64,000 nt of DNA, from the NCBI GenBank assembly GCA_964235605.1, contig CAXSCR010000005.1:85425-149424 (forward strand). The letters are read 5' to 3'. Positions 21,046-31,653 of this stretch are shown here, piece after piece. Both the position numbers and the translations under genes were made by a program. Below the pieces are notes generated by a model, which saw only the letters and a list, made by a program, of their open reading frames with translations, had not been told where the DNA came from and did no database searches. Source of the DNA: DATCRE01 sp964235605. Lineage in GTDB: Bacteria > Bacteroidota > Bacteroidia > Cytophagales > Cyclobacteriaceae. The stretch's first letter is position 1, and every line of letters begins with the position of its first letter.

Positions 21046-22113
21046 ATGGACACAAAAAGAGTGAATGTTTATACCGAATGGGATCCACTTGAAGAAGTAA
21101 TTGTAGGGGTAATAGATGGCGCTGTGGTTCCACAATGGGATATCATTCTCGAAGCCACAATGCCTTCTAAGCACAAAAGTTTTTATCAGAAATTTGCTGG
21201 ACAGTCTTTCCCGAACAATCAGATCAAGGCCGCTAATAGCGACTTAGATGAATTTGTCAACATTCTGCAAGGTGAGGGCGTTAAGGTAACCAGACCGGAT
21301 GTATGTGACTTCGGCGCGCCATACTCAACCCCTGATTGGTCATCTCCTGGTGGATTATACGCTGCAATGCCCCGTGATGTCTTGTTGATCTTTGGTGATG
21401 AAATGATCGAATGCCCTATGGCCTGGAGGTCGCGTTATTTCGAAGTGAATGCTTATCGCGCGTTGCTCAAAGAGTATTTTTTATCTGGGGCAAAGTGGGT
21501 TTGCGCACCAAGGCCGCAACTTACTTCCGAGATTTATAATCCGGAATATAAGGAAGTGGATTGTATGTCAAAAATTAAGTATGCTATCACTGAATTTGAA
21601 CCAACTTTTGATGCTGCCGATTTCATTCGTTTAGGAAAGGACATCATAGGACAGCGAAGCCATGTTACTAATCAAATTGGTATTGAATGGCTTAGAAGAC
21701 ACCTCGGGGAAAAATTCAATGTACATGAGATCGAAGTTAATGACTTACATCCGATGCACATAGATGCAACGTTAATGCCTCTGGCTCCAGGGAAACTACT
21801 GATCAACCCCGAACGATTAACGAAGATTCCTGAGATATTTAAGAACTGGGATATTTTTGAGGCGCCCGAACCATGTCTGTCTGACGATCATGTGTTATAC
21901 ATGACGAGTAAATGGATAAATATGAACATTCTGATGCTTGATGAGGAAAGAGTTATCGTTGAGAAAGAGGAGGAAGGTATATATAAAGCATTCCAATCCT
22001 GGGGCTTTAAGCCAATTAAATGCTCCTTTAAGAATTTCAACACTTTTGGTGGGTCATTTCATTGCGCTACTTTGGATGTTCGTAGAAGAGGTGAACTCAA
22101 GTCTTACAGATAA
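21046..22113 (+). CDS. Arginine:glycine-type amidinotransferase
   Basis: This 355-aa protein belongs to the AGAT family, which moves the amidino group of L-arginine to an amine and releases ornithine. Visible family features are the N-terminal EWDPLEEVIVG, the FDAADF acid region, the His of HPMHIDATL and the catalytic Cys340 in GGSFHCATLD near the C-terminus. Length is a little below that of other bacterial family members. It is co-directional with the NRPS/PKS genes (30 bp after the methyltransferase, 15 bp before the next NRPS). Amidinotransferases of this family occur in other NRPS/PKS clusters (cylindrospermopsin CyrA, for example), so the final product probably carries a guanidine. The acceptor may be glycine or an amine on the product; the by-product ornithine matches the predicted substrate of the first adenylation domain. 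Link to ornithine is inference. Confidence 0.9.
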   Translation: MDTKRVNVYTEWDPLEEVIVGVIDGAVVPQWDIILEATMPSKHKSFYQKFAGQSFPNNQIKAANSDLDEFVNILQGEGVKVTRPDVCDFGAPYSTPDWSSPGGLYAAMPRDVLLIFGDEMIECPMAWRSRYFEVNAYRALLKEYFLSGAKWVCAPRPQLTSEIYNPEYKEVDCMSKIKYAITEFEPTFDAADFIRLGKDIIGQRSHVTNQIGIEWLRRHLGEKFNVHEIEVNDLHPMHIDATLMPLAPGKLLINPERLTKIPEIFKNWDIFEAPEPCLSDDHVLYMTSKWINMNILMLDEERVIVEKEEEGIYKAFQSWGFKPIKCSFKNFNTFGGSFHCATLDVRRRGELKSYR

Positions 22114-22128
22114 TATTCTATCCCCCCT

Positions 22129-25100
22129 ATGTCTAAAAAAGTCAATCACTCAAGTCTTCCTGCTAAGATTAGACGCAATCGTCTCTTTCCGCTGTCATTC
22201 AGCCAGGAAAGAATCTGGTTTATCGATCAATTACAAGGATCCTCTGATTATCACATGTTCGATGTTTTGCGAATAGAAGGCAACTTAAATAACGAGGCGC
22301 TGACTTTTGCTTTTAGAACGATAGTGGAAAGGCACGAAGTGTTGCGTTCAGTGGTTCACGTTCAGGGCGACATACCTCACCAACGTTTATTGGATGCTGA
22401 TGATTGGGCGTTAAAAGTTCTTCCTGCAAGCGACGGGGCTTCTCTTCATCAGCAGCTCGAACGTTTGATTTCCCAGCCATTCGATCTTGGTGTGGATTTC
22501 ATGCTTCGTGTACATCTATTGCATATCGATTATAATGTTCACCTGTTGGTAATTGTTATTCATCACATTGCCTCTGATGGATGGTCTGTATCAATACTTA
22601 TTAACGAATTTTCAGAACTTTACGCTTCGTTTTGTGAAAATAGACCTTATCATTTGCCTGTTTTAGAGATTCAGTTTTCAGACTATGCGGTCTTGCAACG
22701 AAATGCAATGTCAGGACATGCGCTGGATGCGGAATTATCTTACTGGATTGATCAACTTGCGGATCCCCAACCTTTAAATTTGCCAACTGACTTTTCGCAG
22801 TCGGCAGAGTCTTCAAAAACGGGCGCTACGATTGAGTTCTTTATAGATCAGCATTTGACCGACCAGTTAATGGTGCTTTCAACTAAAGAATCATCGACCT
22901 TGTTCATGACCTTAGTAGCTGCACTTAATATCTTATTGAGCAGATACACTGGACAAAACGATATATCCATAGGTACTCCTGTTGCCCTGAGAAACAAACC
23001 CGAAGTTCAGAACCTGATCGGTTTTTTTATTAATACACTTGTTCTACGCAGCACGGTCGATAATCAAGCAACTTTTAGAGATTTTCTTGCATATGTAAAA
23101 CGCAATACTCTTGAAGCATTGAATCATCAGGAAGCGCCTTTTGAAAAAGTTGTCGAAGCAGTAGTTAAAAAGAGAGACCTGACAGTCAGTCCTTTATTTT
23201 CGGTGATGTTTGTGCTACAGTATGGCGAAGCCATTGAGGATTTTTCTGCGTGTTTCCCTGGATTTAAAATTAGCCATGAAAATGTATGTTCTAATACAAG
23301 TCCGTTTGATCTTAACTTCAGTTTGACAAAAGCAAAATCCGGAGTATCCGCAAAAATCGAATATCGAGCTAACATGTTTCGCCCTGAAACAATTCATAGA
23401 ATGGCAGGGCACTATTTAACATTATTGTCGTCGATCACTGCCAATCCTTCTCTTTCAATCGCTTACTTGAAAATGTTATCTGAACAGGAAGAGGATAGAA
23501 TCTTGAATTATTTTAATAGCCCTGCGATTGATTCGACCAATCCCCATAACCTGCTCGATCTTTTGGAAAGCGGTCTGGCAAAGCATAGGGATAAGATAGC
23601 AATAATTTTCAATAACGATGAAATTACATATTCTGAAGTTCATGAGCGCTCGAATCAATTCGCAAATTATCTTCGCTCAAAAAATATAGGAAGCAGTTCA
23701 CTGGTGCCAGTTTGTATCGAAAGAAGTATCGATATGGTGATCGCGATTTTGGGCATATTGAAGTCCGGTGCGGCTTACGTGCCAATAGATCCTGCTTATC
23801 CTTCTGATAGGATAAAATATATTTTGAATGACGTGAGGGGGAAGGCTATTGTTACTGATAGCGCTTGTCGCGAAAAAATGACCGAAAATGGAGGTGGCAT
23901 TTTTTTATTAATCGATGTTGATCTCGAACATGAACTTATTTGCGACCAAGATAAGAATCCCTCAATTATTGATTTTCGGACTGATGCATTAGCATACATA
24001 ATCTATACGTCAGGATCTACAGGATGGCCTAAGGGTGTAATGATCGAACATAGTAGTGTTTTTGCATTTTTGACGTGGTGTGTGAAGGAATTTGAGAACG
24101 ACTCTTTCAATACTGTTTATGCAGTGACTTCCATAACGTTTGACCTTTCAGTTTTCGAAATGTTTTATCCCCTGATAGTTGGTAAAACGATAAGAATAAT
24201 TGATAGTGCTTTAAGTATTCCGAAATTTCTGACACACGACACGCAGATACTTATTAATACTGTACCTAGCGTTATAAAAACATTACTAAAGCAATGTAGT
24301 GATTTGCAGAATGTTTCGGTCGTGAATCTCGCAGGCGAACCTATTCCAGCCGATGTGTGTGAGGATCTTGTTTCAAGACCTATAGCGGTTCGAAATTTAT
24401 ATGGACCGTCAGAAGACACCACATACAGTACTGTTTTTAGGATAAATAAAGGTAAAGCTAATCTTATCGGGAAGCCCATATCAAATACGCAAGTATACAT
24501 TATGGATTCGGAAATGCGTTTGTGTCCGATTGGAGTAGTTGGGGAGATATACATAGGAGGTTCTGGTCTTGCTCGTGGCTATCTGAATAGACCAGATCTT
24601 ACCATGGAGAAATTTATTTCACATGAGTTTGTGGCTGGAGTTTCAGTCCGATTATATCGTACAGGTGATATGGGTCGCTGGACACATGATGGCGACATAG
24701 AATATCTTGGTAGAACGGACCATCAGGTGAAAATACGAGGTTACCGCATCGAGTTAGGTGAGATCGAGAGTATTCTGTACGAGAGTGGTTTTATCAGACA
24801 ATGTGTAGTTATCGCCGATGAGGATAGTGCTGGTATGAAACGATTGGTAGGGTACGTTGTTACTGAGGGTAAATTTGAGCGGGAGCAGATCATTGTATAC
24901 CTGAAGAGTCGCCTTCCGGATTACATGGTACCTTATATTTTAATTAATGTTGAGAGTCTTCCGCTGACTATAAATGGAAAGATAGATCGGAAGTTGTTAC
25001 TTGGCGTAACAGATGAGTTACTGACCTCAGGCTATGAAGGTGGACGTAATGCATTAGAAAAAGGGATCTGTAGAATTTGGGAGTCTTATTTGGGTCTTGA

Positions 25101-28100
25101 TCGTGTAGGGATAGCTGATAATTTTTTTAGTATAGGAGGGCATTCGCTTCTGGCAACACGAGTTGTGTCAGCCATGCGGAAGGAGTTGAAGGTTGAAGTT
25201 AAGATAAGGGACATATTTGATTACCCTGTAATAAAAGAGTTGTCATCGTACCTTTTGGGCCGTAATGTTGAAAAATTTTTACCGGCAATCGAAAGTGTAG
25301 CCCGTCCTTCGCGTATTCCACTGTCGTTTACCCAGCAGCGTCTGTGGTTTATTCATCAACTGGAAGGTAGTGTACAATATCACATACCTGAGGTAGTTCG
25401 GCTTCGCGGCAGACTAAATAAAGATTTACTGCAATCAAGCTTTCAGTCCATAGTTGACCGGCATGAGTCCCTTCGCACAATGATCATCGAAGAAAATGGG
25501 GAAGGTTATCAGTATATTTCCGGTAAAGGAAAGTGGCGGATGAATGTTATAAGAGGTTTGTCGTCAGAATCTATATTAACGCAGGTTGAAGAATTGATCA
25601 ATGTTCCCTTTAATTTATCACGCGATCCTAAATTACGTGTTGATCTTATAGAACTTGGTTCTGAGGATAATATTCTGGTGTTGACTTTGCATCATATCAG
25701 TTCAGATGGCTGGTCATTGGGATTGATTATAAAAGAATTAACCTCAGTATATAATAGTGGTTTTATGGGCCATGAGATTTTGTCATCACCCTTGCCTATA
25801 CAGTATGCAGATTATGCGATATGGCAGCGCAGATATCTTGATGGAGACTTTTTGGAATCGAAACTTAACTATTGGCGCAGTCAGTTGTTAAATGTATCAC
25901 CATTAAATCTTCCTGTTGACTATGCTCGTCCTGTTGTTCAAAGTATGCGGGGTTCATCAGTTGATTTTATAATAGATGCTCGGATAAGCCGAAAGCTAAA
26001 CATGCTTGGGCAGGCGAATAACAGTACATTATTCATGGTTCTGCTATCGGCCTTTAAGGTTTTATTATATCGCTATAGTGGCAACCGCGATCTATGTGTT
26101 GGTAGTCCGGTAGCAAACCGTGGTCAACAAGAAATAGAGGAGGTAATAGGATTTTTTGTGAATATGCTTGCCCTGCGCACCCAGATATCGGAACAAGCGG
26201 ATTTTATAAGTTTATTAGAACAGGTAAAAGAAGTAACTCTTGCTGCGTACGAACACCAGGATGTTCCCTTTGAGAAAGTAGTGGAAGCAGTGGTTCGTCA
26301 TCGGGATTTAAGCAGGAGTCCATTATTTGAAGTGATGTTTGCATTTCAGAATACAGCGCGTCCCACAGAAGATCTTCATTTAGAGGGACTATCGCTGGAG
26401 TGGGAGAAGTTCACGCAAAGCACATCGAAATTCGACATCAGCTTTATACTGCTTGAAGATGAGGGTGTGCTGAAAGGCAGTGTCGAGTATTGCACGGACC
26501 TGTTCATGCCAGAGACCATCAACCGGATGATCAGTCACTACAATCAGTTGTTAATATCCATTACCGAAGATCCCACCGTCCGAATTAATTCAATACAAAT
26601 GGTGAGCAAGGAAGAGGAGCACACACTGTTGGTGGAGTTCAATGATACCTTCGGTGCACAATCCGGTAGTGAAACAGTTGTAGATTTATTTGAAGCACAG
26701 GCAGCCCGTGTACCGGAGCATGTGGCTATAGTTTTTAATAACGAGTCAGTCACATACAACGATCTCAATAACAGGAGTAATCAGTTAGCGCATTACCTGA
26801 AAAAAATAGGCGTAAAGGAAGACGATGTAATCCCCTTGTGTATAGGCCGCAGCATAGAAATGGTTGTTGGAATAATGGGAATATTGAAGGCAGGCGGAGC
26901 TTATGTTCCGATCTCGCCAGAGAACCCTGTAGAACGTAACATATACATGTTAGAGGATGTAGGATCAGCCATCGTGGTGGGCGATTCTTCAGCAGGCGAG
27001 AACGTTCGATTGGCACAAGGCAAAGTGTTTATCTCTTTGGATACAGATGAGTTAAACGAACAGCCAGTCCATAATCCTGAACGAAAGCCAACTCGCGACC
27101 AACTGGCATATGTTATTTATACCTCCGGCTCAACGGGCAAACCAAAAGGTGTGATGATTGAACATGGAAGCCTGATAAACTTCTTGCTAAGCATGCAAGA
27201 ATTAATTTCGTGTAACGAACAATCTTTAGTTTTGTCATTAACAACTTTTACTTTCGATATTGCTTATCTGGAAATATTTCTCCCTTTGATTTCAGGAGCA
27301 AATACTTTAATGGCAAATACTGAAACCAGTCAAGACGGTTTTTTAATATCAAAATTGCTTTCTACTCATCGAATCAGTCACATACAGGGCACCCCCTCAA
27401 CATTTCAATTTCTAATAGATTCAAGATGGAATAATAGTTCAAATGCCAAGGTTCTTGTTGGAGGCGAGGCTTTATCACCAAAGCTGAAGGATGCCCTGAC
27501 CACCCGTGGAAAAATATTTAATGTATATGGGCCTACTGAAACAACGATATGGTCAACAATAGCTACCCTGAACTCTGAAAGCAGAATTACAATCGGGAAG
27601 CCCATATCAAATACGCAAGTATACATTATGGATTCGGAAATGCGTTTGTGTCCGATTGGAGTAGTTGGGGAGATATACATAGGAGGTTCTGGTCTTGCTC
27701 GTGGCTATCTGAATAGACCAGATCTTACCATGGAGAAATTTATTTCACATGAGTTTGTGGCTGGAGTTTCAGTCCGATTATATCGTACAGGTGATATGGG
27801 TCGCTGGACACATGATGGCGACATAGAATATCTTGGTAGAACGGACCATCAGGTGAAAATACGAGGTTACCGCATCGAGTTAGGTGAGATCGAGAGTATT
27901 CTGTACGAGAGTGGTTTTATCAGACAATGTGTAGTTATCGCCGATGAGGATAGTGCTGGTATGAAACGATTGGTAGGGTACGTTGTTACTGAGGGTAAAT
28001 TTGAGCGGGAGCAGATCATTGTATACCTGAAGAGTCGCCTTCCGGATTACATGGTACCTTATATTTTAATTAATGTTGAGAGTCTTCCGCTGACTATAAA

Positions 28101-31100
28101 TGGAAAGATAGATCGGAAGTTGTTACTTGGCGTAACAGATGAGTTACTGACCTCAGGCTATGAAGGTGGACGTAATGCATTAGAAAAAGGGATCTGTAGA
28201 ATTTGGGAGTCTTATTTGGGTCTTGATCGTGTAGGGATAGCTGATAATTTTTTTAGTATAGGAGGGCATTCGCTTCTGGCAACACGAGTTGTGTCAGCCA
28301 TGCGGAAGGAGTTGAAGGTTGAAGTTAAGATAAGGGACATATTTGATTACCCTGTAATAAAAGAGTTGTCATCGTACCTTTTGGGCCGTAATGTTGAAAA
28401 ATTTTTACCGGCAATCGAAAGTGTAGCCCGTCCTTCGCGTATTCCACTGTCGTTTACCCAGCAGCGTCTGTGGTTTATTCATCAACTGGAAGGTAGTGTA
28501 CAATATCACATACCTGAGGTAGTTCGGCTTCGCGGCAGACTAAATAAAGATTTACTGCAATCAAGCTTTCAGTCCATAGTTGACCGGCATGAGTCCCTTC
28601 GCACAATGATCATCGAAGAAAATGGGGAAGGTTATCAGTATATTTCCGGTAAAGGAAAGTGGCGGATGAATGTTATAAGAGGTTTGTCGTCAGAATCTAT
28701 ATTAACGCAGGTTGAAGAATTGATCAATGTTCCCTTTAATTTATCACGCGATCCTAAATTACGTGTTGATCTTATAGAACTTGGTTCTGAGGATAATATT
28801 CTGGTGTTGACTTTGCATCATATCAGTTCAGATGGCTGGTCATTGGGATTGATTATAAAAGAATTAACCTCAGTATATAATAGTGGTTTTATGGGCCATG
28901 AGATTTTGTCATCACCCTTGCCTATACAGTATGCAGATTATGCGATATGGCAGCGCAGATATCTTGATGGAGACTTTTTGGAATCGAAACTTAACTATTG
29001 GCGCAGTCAGTTGTTAAATGTATCACCATTAAATCTTCCTGTTGACTATGCTCGTCCTGTTGTTCAAAGTATGCGGGGTTCATCAGTTGATTTTATAATA
29101 GATGCTCGGATAAGCCGAAAGCTAAACATGCTTGGGCAGGCGAATAACAGTACATTATTCATGGTTCTGCTATCGGCCTTTAAGGTTTTATTATATCGCT
29201 ATAGTGGCAACCGCGATCTATGTGTTGGTAGTCCGGTAGCAAACCGTGGTCAACAAGAAATAGAGGAGGTAATAGGATTTTTTGTGAATATGCTTGCCCT
29301 GCGCACCCAGATATCGGAACAAGCGGATTTTATAAGTTTATTAGAACAGGTAAAAGAAGTAACTCTTGCTGCGTACGAACACCAGGATGTTCCCTTTGAG
29401 AAAGTAGTGGAAGCAGTGGTTCGTCATCGGGATTTAAGCAGGAGTCCATTATTTGAAGTGATGTTTGCATTTCAGAATACAGCGCGTCCCACAGAAGATC
29501 TTCATTTAGAGGGACTATCGCTGGAGTGGGAGAAGTTCACGCAAAGCACATCGAAATTCGACATCAGCTTTATACTGCTTGAAGATGAGGGTGTGCTGAA
29601 AGGCAGTGTCGAGTATTGCACGGACCTGTTCATGCCAGAGACCATCAACCGGATGATCAGTCACTACAATCAGTTGTTAATATCCATTACCGAAGATCCC
29701 ACCGTCCGAATTAATTCAATACAAATGGTGAGCAAGGAAGAGGAGCACACACTGTTGGTGGAGTTCAATGATACCTTCGGTGCACAATCCGGTAGTGAAA
29801 CAGTTGTAGATTTATTTGAAGCACAGGCAGCCCGTGTACCGGAGCATGTGGCTATAGTTTTTAATAACGAGTCAGTCACATACAACGATCTCAATAACAG
29901 GAGTAATCAGTTAGCGCATTACCTGAAAAAAATAGGCGTAAAGGAAGACGATGTAATCCCCTTGTGTATAGGCCGCAGCATAGAAATGGTTGTTGGAATA
30001 ATGGGAATATTGAAGGCAGGCGGAGCTTATGTTCCGATCTCGCCAGAGAACCCTGTAGAACGTAACATATACATGTTAGAGGATGTAGGATCAGCCATCG
30101 TGGTGGGCGATTCTTCAGCAGGCGAGAACGTTCGATTGGCACAAGGCAAAGTGTTTATCTCTTTGGATACAGATGAGTTAAACGAACAGCCAGTCCATAA
30201 TCCTGAACGAAAGCCAACTCGCGACCAACTGGCATATGTTATTTATACCTCCGGCTCAACGGGCAAACCAAAAGGTGTGATGATTGAACATGGAAGCCTG
30301 ATAAATTATTTGCAATATGGCGTTGAAAACTATGTTCCGTCAACAAACTGTTGCAGAGGCACCTTTTATTTCTTGTCCCACACTTTCGATGCGTCATTGA
30401 CCGCCCTTTTCTTGCCGCTCATTTCATCCGGAAGGTTGGTAATTGGAAAAAAGAGCCTGGATGTATTTAGTGATGAAAATTTCACGAAGAACGCACCGTA
30501 TGATTTTATTAAACTTGTACCTGCACAACTTCCACTACTCAATCTGGCCGTTGCTTCCGAAAAAATGTTTGATAGAATAATTTTGGGTGGTGAACAGTTG
30601 CATTCATCTGACCTAACGTTTCTATGCAGTACACATCATAATATTGTTATTGTCAACGAATATGGTCCTACCGAAGCAACTGTTGGTTGTACAACGCTGT
30701 CCTTTGGTTCGTCCAGTATCATCATGAATAAATTCAATGGCACATTGTCGATAGGGAAGCCCATTAGAAACACTCAAATTTATATTTTGAATGACATGGT
30801 CGCCGCTCCGATTGGTGTAGTTGGTGAAATATGTATTGGAGGCGTTCAGCTCGCCCGTGGTTATTTGAATAACTCAGAATTAACAGCCGAGAAATTCACA
30901 ACGATAACATTGGCAGGAAACAAGAAAAGAATTTATCGAACCGGAGATATGGGTAAATGGTTGCCGAACGGCACCATTGAGTTCCTTGGCAGAACTGATG
31001 ACCAATTAAAAATTCGAGGATATAGGATTGAGTTGGGTGAAGTGGAACATGCACTAATGGAAAGTAATTTTTTCGCGAAAGTATATGCCAATGCTGAAGA

Positions 31101-31653
31101 CATTAATGGAAGTAAAACTCTTGTTGCCTATGTAGTACGGTCCCACGAGAGAAATTTCAATGAGGCTGAGGTCTGCACATTCCTTCAAAATAGACTTCCA
31201 GATTATATGATGCCAACCCGTTTCGTCCAAGTTGACGCCATTCCCCTCACACTTCACGGAAAGATAGACAGGAAAAAACTACAGCTTATGGACAACCGTA
31301 TTCTTCATAACAACAATAGGATAGCTACTCCTAAAACACCAACCGAGGAACAATTAATTTTGATCTGGCAAGAATTGATTGGTGCGAGTGGTTTGAATGT
31401 TCTTGATAATTTTTTTGATGTCGGAGGTAATTCGATAAAAATCGTGAAGATGGCTGAGATGGTGAGAAAAAATTTTGGGTGCAGTCTTAGCGTAGTTGAT
31501 GCGTTCAAATATTCAAATATATCCGCGCTAGCTGCTTATATAGATAGCCTGAACGAAAATCATTCGGTGGAAAGAGAGGAGAATGTAACAAACATTGATG
31601 TTATGGAGAATACACTTAACCTACTGAGCGATCGCGATGAAACAGGAGCGTAA
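22129..31653 (+). CDS. Three-module NRPS (C-A-PCP x3) with internal duplication
   Basis: The 3174-aa synthetase has three C-A-PCP modules and no epimerase or TE. C domains carry HHIASDG (near 22560) and two HHISSDG copies; PCPs carry IGGHSLLA (25132 and 28258) and VGGNSIKI (31421). Hand-read adenylation codes: D-L-F-N-N-A-L-T-Y (alanine), D-I-L-Q-L-G-V-I-W (glycine) and D-A-T-K-I-G-E-V-G (asparagine). Bases 24466-27179 and 27592-30305 are a tandem repeat, apparently identical on inspection. As a result the first two PCPs, the second and third C domains, the C-terminal halves of A5/A6 and the N-terminal parts of A6/A7 have the same sequence. Only the A-domain cores between TSGSTG and just after GPTE differ. 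The 3' end overlaps the next PKS gene by 17 bp, which suggests translational coupling. Confidence 0.95.
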   Translation: MSKKVNHSSLPAKIRRNRLFPLSFSQERIWFIDQLQGSSDYHMFDVLRIEGNLNNEALTFAFRTIVERHEVLRSVVHVQGDIPHQRLLDADDWALKVLPASDGASLHQQLERLISQPFDLGVDFMLRVHLLHIDYNVHLLVIVIHHIASDGWSVSILINEFSELYASFCENRPYHLPVLEIQFSDYAVLQRNAMSGHALDAELSYWIDQLADPQPLNLPTDFSQSAESSKTGATIEFFIDQHLTDQLMVLSTKESSTLFMTLVAALNILLSRYTGQNDISIGTPVALRNKPEVQNLIGFFINTLVLRSTVDNQATFRDFLAYVKRNTLEALNHQEAPFEKVVEAVVKKRDLTVSPLFSVMFVLQYGEAIEDFSACFPGFKISHENVCSNTSPFDLNFSLTKAKSGVSAKIEYRANMFRPETIHRMAGHYLTLLSSITANPSLSIAYLKMLSEQEEDRILNYFNSPAIDSTNPHNLLDLLESGLAKHRDKIAIIFNNDEITYSEVHERSNQFANYLRSKNIGSSSLVPVCIERSIDMVIAILGILKSGAAYVPIDPAYPSDRIKYILNDVRGKAIVTDSACREKMTENGGGIFLLIDVDLEHELICDQDKNPSIIDFRTDALAYIIYTSGSTGWPKGVMIEHSSVFAFLTWCVKEFENDSFNTVYAVTSITFDLSVFEMFYPLIVGKTIRIIDSALSIPKFLTHDTQILINTVPSVIKTLLKQCSDLQNVSVVNLAGEPIPADVCEDLVSRPIAVRNLYGPSEDTTYSTVFRINKGKANLIGKPISNTQVYIMDSEMRLCPIGVVGEIYIGGSGLARGYLNRPDLTMEKFISHEFVAGVSVRLYRTGDMGRWTHDGDIEYLGRTDHQVKIRGYRIELGEIESILYESGFIRQCVVIADEDSAGMKRLVGYVVTEGKFEREQIIVYLKSRLPDYMVPYILINVESLPLTINGKIDRKLLLGVTDELLTSGYEGGRNALEKGICRIWESYLGLDRVGIADNFFSIGGHSLLATRVVSAMRKELKVEVKIRDIFDYPVIKELSSYLLGRNVEKFLPAIESVARPSRIPLSFTQQRLWFIHQLEGSVQYHIPEVVRLRGRLNKDLLQSSFQSIVDRHESLRTMIIEENGEGYQYISGKGKWRMNVIRGLSSESILTQVEELINVPFNLSRDPKLRVDLIELGSEDNILVLTLHHISSDGWSLGLIIKELTSVYNSGFMGHEILSSPLPIQYADYAIWQRRYLDGDFLESKLNYWRSQLLNVSPLNLPVDYARPVVQSMRGSSVDFIIDARISRKLNMLGQANNSTLFMVLLSAFKVLLYRYSGNRDLCVGSPVANRGQQEIEEVIGFFVNMLALRTQISEQADFISLLEQVKEVTLAAYEHQDVPFEKVVEAVVRHRDLSRSPLFEVMFAFQNTARPTEDLHLEGLSLEWEKFTQSTSKFDISFILLEDEGVLKGSVEYCTDLFMPETINRMISHYNQLLISITEDPTVRINSIQMVSKEEEHTLLVEFNDTFGAQSGSETVVDLFEAQAARVPEHVAIVFNNESVTYNDLNNRSNQLAHYLKKIGVKEDDVIPLCIGRSIEMVVGIMGILKAGGAYVPISPENPVERNIYMLEDVGSAIVVGDSSAGENVRLAQGKVFISLDTDELNEQPVHNPERKPTRDQLAYVIYTSGSTGKPKGVMIEHGSLINFLLSMQELISCNEQSLVLSLTTFTFDIAYLEIFLPLISGANTLMANTETSQDGFLISKLLSTHRISHIQGTPSTFQFLIDSRWNNSSNAKVLVGGEALSPKLKDALTTRGKIFNVYGPTETTIWSTIATLNSESRITIGKPISNTQVYIMDSEMRLCPIGVVGEIYIGGSGLARGYLNRPDLTMEKFISHEFVAGVSVRLYRTGDMGRWTHDGDIEYLGRTDHQVKIRGYRIELGEIESILYESGFIRQCVVIADEDSAGMKRLVGYVVTEGKFEREQIIVYLKSRLPDYMVPYILINVESLPLTINGKIDRKLLLGVTDELLTSGYEGGRNALEKGICRIWESYLGLDRVGIADNFFSIGGHSLLATRVVSAMRKELKVEVKIRDIFDYPVIKELSSYLLGRNVEKFLPAIESVARPSRIPLSFTQQRLWFIHQLEGSVQYHIPEVVRLRGRLNKDLLQSSFQSIVDRHESLRTMIIEENGEGYQYISGKGKWRMNVIRGLSSESILTQVEELINVPFNLSRDPKLRVDLIELGSEDNILVLTLHHISSDGWSLGLIIKELTSVYNSGFMGHEILSSPLPIQYADYAIWQRRYLDGDFLESKLNYWRSQLLNVSPLNLPVDYARPVVQSMRGSSVDFIIDARISRKLNMLGQANNSTLFMVLLSAFKVLLYRYSGNRDLCVGSPVANRGQQEIEEVIGFFVNMLALRTQISEQADFISLLEQVKEVTLAAYEHQDVPFEKVVEAVVRHRDLSRSPLFEVMFAFQNTARPTEDLHLEGLSLEWEKFTQSTSKFDISFILLEDEGVLKGSVEYCTDLFMPETINRMISHYNQLLISITEDPTVRINSIQMVSKEEEHTLLVEFNDTFGAQSGSETVVDLFEAQAARVPEHVAIVFNNESVTYNDLNNRSNQLAHYLKKIGVKEDDVIPLCIGRSIEMVVGIMGILKAGGAYVPISPENPVERNIYMLEDVGSAIVVGDSSAGENVRLAQGKVFISLDTDELNEQPVHNPERKPTRDQLAYVIYTSGSTGKPKGVMIEHGSLINYLQYGVENYVPSTNCCRGTFYFLSHTFDASLTALFLPLISSGRLVIGKKSLDVFSDENFTKNAPYDFIKLVPAQLPLLNLAVASEKMFDRIILGGEQLHSSDLTFLCSTHHNIVIVNEYGPTEATVGCTTLSFGSSSIIMNKFNGTLSIGKPIRNTQIYILNDMVAAPIGVVGEICIGGVQLARGYLNNSELTAEKFTTITLAGNKKRIYRTGDMGKWLPNGTIEFLGRTDDQLKIRGYRIELGEVEHALMESNFFAKVYANAEDINGSKTLVAYVVRSHERNFNEAEVCTFLQNRLPDYMMPTRFVQVDAIPLTLHGKIDRKKLQLMDNRILHNNNRIATPKTPTEEQLILIWQELIGASGLNVLDNFFDVGGNSIKIVKMAEMVRKNFGCSLSVVDAFKYSNISALAAYIDSLNENHSVEREENVTNIDVMENTLNLLSDRDETGA
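24466..27179 (+). repeat. Tandem 2714-bp repeat, copy 1
   Basis: Copy 1 runs from just after the substrate core of the alanine-type A domain, through the PCP and C domain, to just past the TSGSTGKPKG motif of the glycine-type A domain. It matches copy 2 at a constant offset of 3126 bases wherever compared by eye; the encoded proteins look identical from IGKPISNTQ to EHGSLIN. Confidence 0.93.
27592..30305 (+). repeat. Tandem 2714-bp repeat, copy 2
   Basis: Copy 2 begins just after the core of the glycine-type A domain and ends just past the TSGSTG motif of the asparagine-type A domain. Only 412 bp (27180-27591) separate the two copies, and that spacer is the glycine-type substrate-binding core. 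Near-perfect identity at DNA level implies recent duplication or ongoing gene conversion; an assembly artefact should also be considered. Confidence 0.93.

Noticed and set aside
30306..30750. A third copy of the 2.7-kb repeat
   Set aside because: Sequence after 30305 is only as similar as ordinary A domains; exact identity stops there.
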